Shown here piece by piece: positions 12,345-16,540 of a stretch of 16,540 nucleotides of DNA. Made by a program: the position numbers and the translations under genes. This stretch comes from CAYVCP01 sp964450565 (lineage in GTDB: Bacteria; Patescibacteriota; Minisyncoccia; Minisyncoccales; CG1-02-41-26), in assembly GCA_964450565.1 (NCBI GenBank), contig CAYVCP010000009.1, positions 1 through 16,540 of the forward strand. The letters are read 5' to 3'. The notes beneath the pieces were generated by a model. The model was not told the origin of the DNA, did no database searches, and saw only the letters and a program-made list of their open reading frames with translations. Numbering within the stretch: the first letter of the stretch is position 1; each line of letters starts with the position of its first letter.

Positions 12345-12430
12345 GAAGATAGAAGCCACATTAGCAAGATAGCTAGAATACCTAATAAAACCCAGTATAA
12401 ACTAATTTTTTCCTTATTTTCTTCAGTCAT
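12332..12430 (-). CDS. Possible tiny single-pass membrane protein, 32 residues
   Basis: MTEENKEKISLYWVLLGILA continues as a hydrophobic helix (ILLMWLLSSWLF) to a TGA at 12334-12332. A charged N-terminal face followed by one complete membrane span is unlikely to be chance filler. The ATG at 12430 overlaps the stop of the preceding 54-codon ORF by 8 nt, and the 3' end overlaps the CapA-like start, so all could be translationally coupled. No homologue recognised. Confidence 0.45.
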   Translation of the reverse strand: MTEENKEKISLYWVLLGILAILLMWLLSSWLF

Positions 12431-12587
12431 TGAAGTCTGAGATATAAAATGGAATCGGCTTTTGCAATAATGTAAGTTCTTGTGATTTATGAATAATGAC
12501 ACTTCCTAACACAAAAGCTAATAAAAAGATAAACATTAAACTAAAAAAACTAGAAATTCTTTTAGAGAAAAGGGGTTGTAAACTCAT
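12423..12587 (-). CDS. Possible small single-pass membrane protein, 54 residues
   Basis: It starts with MSLQPLFSKRISSFF, then one membrane span (about residues 14-33, SLMFIFLLAFVLGSVII), then a short tail HKSQELTLLQKPIPFYISDF. The positive residues before the span suggest the N-terminus inside and the tail outside. The ATG at 12587 is one base after the pilin-like gene's stop, and its own stop overlaps the next ORF, so it fills the gap between the pilin-like and CapA-like genes exactly as a real operon member would. Function unknown. Confidence 0.5.
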   Translation of the reverse strand: MSLQPLFSKRISSFFSLMFIFLLAFVLGSVIIHKSQELTLLQKPIPFYISDFND

Positions 12588-12588
12588 A

Positions 12589-13059
12589 TCATTCAATCTG
12601 TAGTATATATTTTACAATAGCTAAAATAATCTTACCGCAAGCGAGAATAGCTAATCCTAACAAAGACCAAAATATTAATGTCTTGGCTTTTTGTGCTTTA
12701 ACAGAATCTCCTCTAGCGGTCATATACATAAAACCCCCTATCACCACTAAAATAGGAACTATGATAAAACCGAGCAAGAAAAGAAAATTCATTACATTCA
12801 CAACAATTTTTTCAAAAATCTCCATTGGTGTTCCGGTACCACCAATAACATCATCTTCTGGTCTAACTTCAATTGAACCTGTAAATCCTCCCCCAGAAGG
12901 ATTATCGTTTCTTGTAAGTTCTGCTCCTGGATCTAATTCTTGACCATTCATACAACCAAGGGACAATGGATCATAATCTGCAAAAACGGAATCTGCGCAT
13001 AAAGATAAAGAAGTAATTATCAATAAACCCAAGATACATTTTATTGATTTAGTTAACAT
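12589..13059 (-). CDS. Pilin-like protein (T4SS pilin/TrbC-VirB2 type), secreted
   Basis: 156 residues from the ATG at 13059. A signal peptide (MLTKSIKCILGLLIITSL, probable cleavage after SVFA, about residue 27) precedes a short extracellular Gly/Pro/Asp stretch. Two membrane helices (about 85-113 and 128-152) are joined by the basic loop YMTARGDSVKAQKAK. This layout, with GGFMYMTA and KAKTLIFWSLLGLAIL, matches the small T4SS-type pilin-like proteins common in CPR genomes. The role (pilus or channel subunit, or envelope protein) is inferred. An upstream in-frame ATG at 13086 would overlap the preceding gene and spoil the signal peptide. It begins 2 nt after the giant surface-protein gene. Confidence 0.75.
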   Translation of the reverse strand: MLTKSIKCILGLLIITSLSLCADSVFADYDPLSLGCMNGQELDPGAELTRNDNPSGGGFTGSIEVRPEDDVIGGTGTPMEIFEKIVVNVMNFLFLLGFIIVPILVVIGGFMYMTARGDSVKAQKAKTLIFWSLLGLAILACGKIILAIVKYILQIE

Positions 13060-13061
13060 TG

Positions 13062-16000
13062 TTATTGTTTGGCTTGTAATACACAAGACTGTTTCACTTC
13101 TGTGGAATATCCTTCAAAAGGATTTAAAATAGTATTTGTTGATATAAAGAAATATTTTCCATTATCATCAGAAGCTCTTAACTGTAGATTCCCATCTCTG
13201 GAAACAAGTTGACAATTTCCTTTTATTTCTTCCCAAGTAGTTGGCCAAGAAACAGAAAAATGGTTTAGTCCCCAAGTTAATTTCCTTTCATATGTTATGG
13301 GTTGAAGTCCCTGTTTTGAAATAGAACATGGTTCTTCAAGGACCACTAATCCTGCTTCATTGCTTTTCAGTTGTGTGCTATAAAACCAATCATTCTCAGG
13401 ATTAGAATACCAATAAAAACCTTTATTGAAATCAGGATCAACAACACAATTCTGGGTAATTTCTGAAAACATCAGTAAGTCTTCAATTGGAGAAGAAATT
13501 AAATTAAACCCAGCATGTAATGCCTTTGTAAAACTTAAAATCTCTCTTTTCTTGGTCAAATAAATTTCTTTATTAAGCGCTAACTCACTTAAATTGTAAG
13601 TAGCTATTAAATGATTCTCTAAGCTCTCGTATCCTTCAGCCACAATGGTAATATAATAATTCTGATTAGTTTTAAGGTCTAAAGAACAGCTCCCATCTTT
13701 TGTAGAACACTTATGTTGTTCAATTCCATTATTCAAAATAGTTAAATTAAAACTATTCACATTGTTGTTTGTATTGTTTTCTTTAACAACAAAATTAGCT
13801 TTTAAATCTACGTTTTGGTTACATATAGGTAAGGTACTTATTTCTCCTTCTATGAACTGTAAAATCAGCTCAGAATCCTCTGTATCAACAACCCCATTTG
13901 CTGAAACATCAGCTCTTTTGGCTTGTTCAATAGAAAGATTAGAAAGTAAAGTATCAGAAATATCAATATTGCCATCTTTGTTTACATCTCCGAAACTAAA
14001 ACAAGGAGATATTTTCTTTTTCTTTTGTAAAGAAAACTGAACGACACTATCAGAAACACTAAATGTTCTTTGTGCATTATCATATCCCCTAATTAAAGCC
14101 TGTGCTTGATAGGTCTCACCTTCTGTTAATATAATAGTACACACCCCATTTTGAGTAGAACATTCTTTTGTCCCAACCTGTATTAAAACAGAAGAAAGAG
14201 GGTCTCCATCACAAACAGTTTGAAATGTCACTTCAATTTCTTTCGGCTCTTCAACTATAATTTCTTTTTCTCTAATGGTAAAAGTACTATCAGATGAGTC
14301 TTTCTCTTGAAAAGAAAAACCACTTTCTCTTATGCTAATTATATAATCATCTCCATTAGGTAAATTATCTGGTATTTGCCACCAAGCTCTTTTAGAAGAT
14401 GGGTCAATCCCTTCAAATAAAATTCTAGAACCAGATTCATACTCTAAATAAATGTCTACTTTTTCTATGCCTTCTGTTTGAAATGCGATTCCATAAATCT
14501 CTCCTATTTCAAGAACTTCTCCTCCATTGGGCTTTGTTAATAAAATAGTCTTCTCTGTAACACTATCTTGATCACAAAATACGCAATATTGAAACGATAA
14601 ATCTCCTTTCATACAATACTCACCATCTTGTAGCATTAAAGATTCCCCTTTGTCCATACACTCGTTTCGCCAATCTTCATAACTAGAACACCAATAACCA
14701 TTTTCACATTCAACCAAAATATCCTGATTTATCTTTTGTATCAATAAAGAATAAGTCATTCCTTGTTGAAATATAATATTTTTCTTACAATCATCGTGAC
14801 CGCAATTATAGCCATCAATACTTGCTGATATTTCGTAATTCTTTTTTGGATATAAGCTCATCGCACACGATCCTTTTAAATTAGTAACACAAGATACTTT
14901 ATGAGCTCCATCCACCGATGTTGCAAGGACATAAGCGTTAGCTACTTTCTGATTAGTTTCTTTGTTAATTACCTCAAAATATCCATTTGCTTTGTCTAAA
15001 GAACAAGCATAAAAAACAGCATTTGTACAACTAACTCCCTCAGGACATTCTACTTTTACAGGTAATAAAACCAAGCCTTCACAACAAGGATTATCAAAAG
15101 GCATATTGTTTAATTTTTCACCCTCTACTAAACACACCTCTTTATTGCACTTTAAACAGTAATTTTGTGAAGCTCCGTTAGCATCGCGACAAAACTGTCC
15201 ACTTTCTTCTAGGTCCCAAGATAAAGTATCAGAATAAGCACAATCTCTTAAAAAAGGGCTGTCTGAACAAAGATACCCTTGTCCATAAGTCTTATCGCAA
15301 TATATAAAACTCTTTTTTTCTAAAGATAGCTGAATTTTATTCTTGTAAAAAGGATCAAATAAATCAGAATAAACAACATTCTTTGTTTGAAAATAATCCT
15401 TATTAGAATCTGCTATTACCTCATAGCTCTCGCCTGATGTTAGAGAAACTGAACATGGGTTGCTTTGGTAAGAACACCCTCCAACATAATCATTCTTATC
15501 ATCATAAACAGCAATAGAAACTAATTTACCATCTATTAAAATACCATTTTGATCCATAACTTCAATCGCAACATCCATAGCTCCTCCTATCCCAGCACAA
15601 GAACCATTTAAGTTTCCGAAACGTGGCGTAAACAAACATCCCCCCATGACTAAAGCAGACAAACCATCGCATTCTGTCTTTGTGCACCAAAGCCCACAGT
15701 CAGAACATTGCTTAGTAGAAGCGCAAATACCGTTATCACAAGCTGTCTTGCATGCCTTTTGTTCATCCTTATTAGGATCAAAACAATTATTATAAGCTAC
15801 CTTACACTGATCATCACAAGCGTTAGTAGTACATTTATCCAAGCACGCATCATCTGCTGCCTGACAAACATCTCTGCCAGCATTGTAGTCAGAAGAACAG
15901 TCATCTTGACATAACTGACATTCTGCTGAAATCGGAGCTAATTTTTCTTTAATGAAAAAATATTTTTCGCTAATATCCACTAAAGCATTATCAGATACAG

Positions 16001-16540
16001 CCTTAATAGCGATTCTATAAGACCATGGTTTTATATCAGCCTGTTGCGATGTTTGGGGTATAACCCAATGAAAACTGCCTACTGATGATAAAACATTTTC
16101 TGCTATTAAAATTTCTTCTTTTGAGGTTTCGTTCACGAGAAAAATATTAACATAAGAAAAACCATTTGCTTCCCATGTTATATCCTCTTCATCTCCCAAA
16201 TAAAAAGTTTCACCGCCACCAAAAGATAACAAAGTAAGATATTTTAAAATACTACAAGCAGGAAAAACTTCTACTTGATTATTAAAATATTGAGAAATTA
16301 GTTCCTTATCAACAATAGAAATATTTCCGTCTCCACTAACATCAGCTTTTTGCTTTTGCTCTACTGTTAAACCAGTTCCTGATGAAATATAGGTTGAAAC
16401 TATATCATAATCTTCTACAGAAACAAAACCATCATTATTAAGGTCCCCAAGATCCAAACAAGGGGAATGAGGATACTCTTTCATGTGAAAAGTAAACACG
16501 CTTCTTCCTGACTGCAAGGGTGTGGTGAATGTGTTAACTA
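13062..16540 (-). CDS. Giant cysteine-rich surface protein with two dockerin and two KNH-like domains, 5' end outside window
   Basis: At least 1158 codons; no in-frame stop occurs up to the right edge, so the TTG at 16517 is probably not the start and the signal peptide lies outside. Domains, numbered from 16517: dockerin 1 (20-88) with Ca-binding loops DLNNDGFVSVED and DVSGDGNISIVD; a KNH-like Ig domain (about 93-190, GGGETFYLGDEEDITW); an 18-Cys region (200-307); four carboxypeptidase-regulatory-like beta units (about 310-375, 509-569, 761-819, 903-972), each with a paired-Cys hairpin; two related Cys-rich modules (about 406-466, 598-650); a second KNH-like domain (about 655-749, TKPNGGEVLEIGE); dockerin 2 (about 839-899, DVNKDGNIDISD); and a C-terminal domain (about 980-1151) starting AGFNLISSP. 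The many cysteines suggest an extracellular, disulfide-stabilised adhesin or scaffold. The pilin-like gene follows after 2 nt. Confidence 0.85.
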   Translation of the reverse strand, partial: VNTFTTPLQSGRSVFTFHMKEYPHSPCLDLGDLNNDGFVSVEDYDIVSTYISSGTGLTVEQKQKADVSGDGNISIVDKELISQYFNNQVEVFPACSILKYLTLLSFGGGETFYLGDEEDITWEANGFSYVNIFLVNETSKEEILIAENVLSSVGSFHWVIPQTSQQADIKPWSYRIAIKAVSDNALVDISEKYFFIKEKLAPISAECQLCQDDCSSDYNAGRDVCQAADDACLDKCTTNACDDQCKVAYNNCFDPNKDEQKACKTACDNGICASTKQCSDCGLWCTKTECDGLSALVMGGCLFTPRFGNLNGSCAGIGGAMDVAIEVMDQNGILIDGKLVSIAVYDDKNDYVGGCSYQSNPCSVSLTSGESYEVIADSNKDYFQTKNVVYSDLFDPFYKNKIQLSLEKKSFIYCDKTYGQGYLCSDSPFLRDCAYSDTLSWDLEESGQFCRDANGASQNYCLKCNKEVCLVEGEKLNNMPFDNPCCEGLVLLPVKVECPEGVSCTNAVFYACSLDKANGYFEVINKETNQKVANAYVLATSVDGAHKVSCVTNLKGSCAMSLYPKKNYEISASIDGYNCGHDDCKKNIIFQQGMTYSLLIQKINQDILVECENGYWCSSYEDWRNECMDKGESLMLQDGEYCMKGDLSFQYCVFCDQDSVTEKTILLTKPNGGEVLEIGEIYGIAFQTEGIEKVDIYLEYESGSRILFEGIDPSSKRAWWQIPDNLPNGDDYIISIRESGFSFQEKDSSDSTFTIREKEIIVEEPKEIEVTFQTVCDGDPLSSVLIQVGTKECSTQNGVCTIILTEGETYQAQALIRGYDNAQRTFSVSDSVVQFSLQKKKKISPCFSFGDVNKDGNIDISDTLLSNLSIEQAKRADVSANGVVDTEDSELILQFIEGEISTLPICNQNVDLKANFVVKENNTNNNVNSFNLTILNNGIEQHKCSTKDGSCSLDLKTNQNYYITIVAEGYESLENHLIATYNLSELALNKEIYLTKKREILSFTKALHAGFNLISSPIEDLLMFSEITQNCVVDPDFNKGFYWYSNPENDWFYSTQLKSNEAGLVVLEEPCSISKQGLQPITYERKLTWGLNHFSVSWPTTWEEIKGNCQLVSRDGNLQLRASDDNGKYFFISTNTILNPFEGYSTEVKQSCVLQAKQ

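Noticed and set aside
1..16540. CRISPR arrays, insertion sequences, tRNA genes
   Set aside because: No regularly spaced repeats, transposase motifs or terminal inverted repeats, and no tRNA cloverleaf other than the tRNA-like part of tmRNA, were seen.

Overview
The window is AT-rich and densely packed, and it looks like a chromosomal segment of a Candidate Phyla Radiation (Patescibacteria) bacterium, most likely Parcubacteria-like. This rests on the gene styles (ArgRS with a TLGN version of HIGH, a two-helix T4SS-type pilin, DUF11-like and dockerin-bearing surface proteins), on 0-3 nt gene spacing, and on the near absence of Shine-Dalgarno sequences. No taxon was confirmed by search. UGA is used as a normal stop (glyS, recO, smpB, infC), which argues against the UGA=Gly code of Gracilibacteria/SR1.

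Layout. (1) 1-3430, minus strand: an anchored multi-domain surface protein, glycyl-tRNA synthetase, a hairpin, then the N-terminus of an M16 peptidase cut by the window edge. (2) 3431-3910, minus strand: an orphan unit with its own promoter, the only perfect Shine-Dalgarno sequence I noticed, broken reading frames and a strong terminator. (3) 3907-9500, minus strand: argS, ileS, a charged unknown protein and recO, in one tight run. (4) 9519-11422, plus strand: smpB, tmRNA (ssrA), infC, rpmI and rplT, ending in a terminator that lies inside the convergent capA-like gene. (5) 11349-16540, minus strand: a giant cysteine-rich dockerin/KNH surface protein (5' end outside the window), a pilin-like protein, two tiny membrane proteins and a CapA-family protein.

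The central region is the most striking. smpB, tmRNA and infC are fused end to end. The tmRNA 5' end (9981) lies inside the last codons of smpB, so RNase P cleavage there would remove smpB's own stop codon. The tmRNA CCA end (10330) is one nucleotide from the infC start codon. The two components of trans-translation and an initiation factor therefore appear to be tied together by RNA processing. An 11-bp inverted repeat also brackets the smpB start codon and holds opposed extended -10 elements.

Functionally the window combines translation and ribosome rescue (glyS, ileS, argS, smpB, ssrA, infC, rpmI, rplT), repair (recO), and a cell-surface cluster plausibly concerned with attachment or envelope structure.
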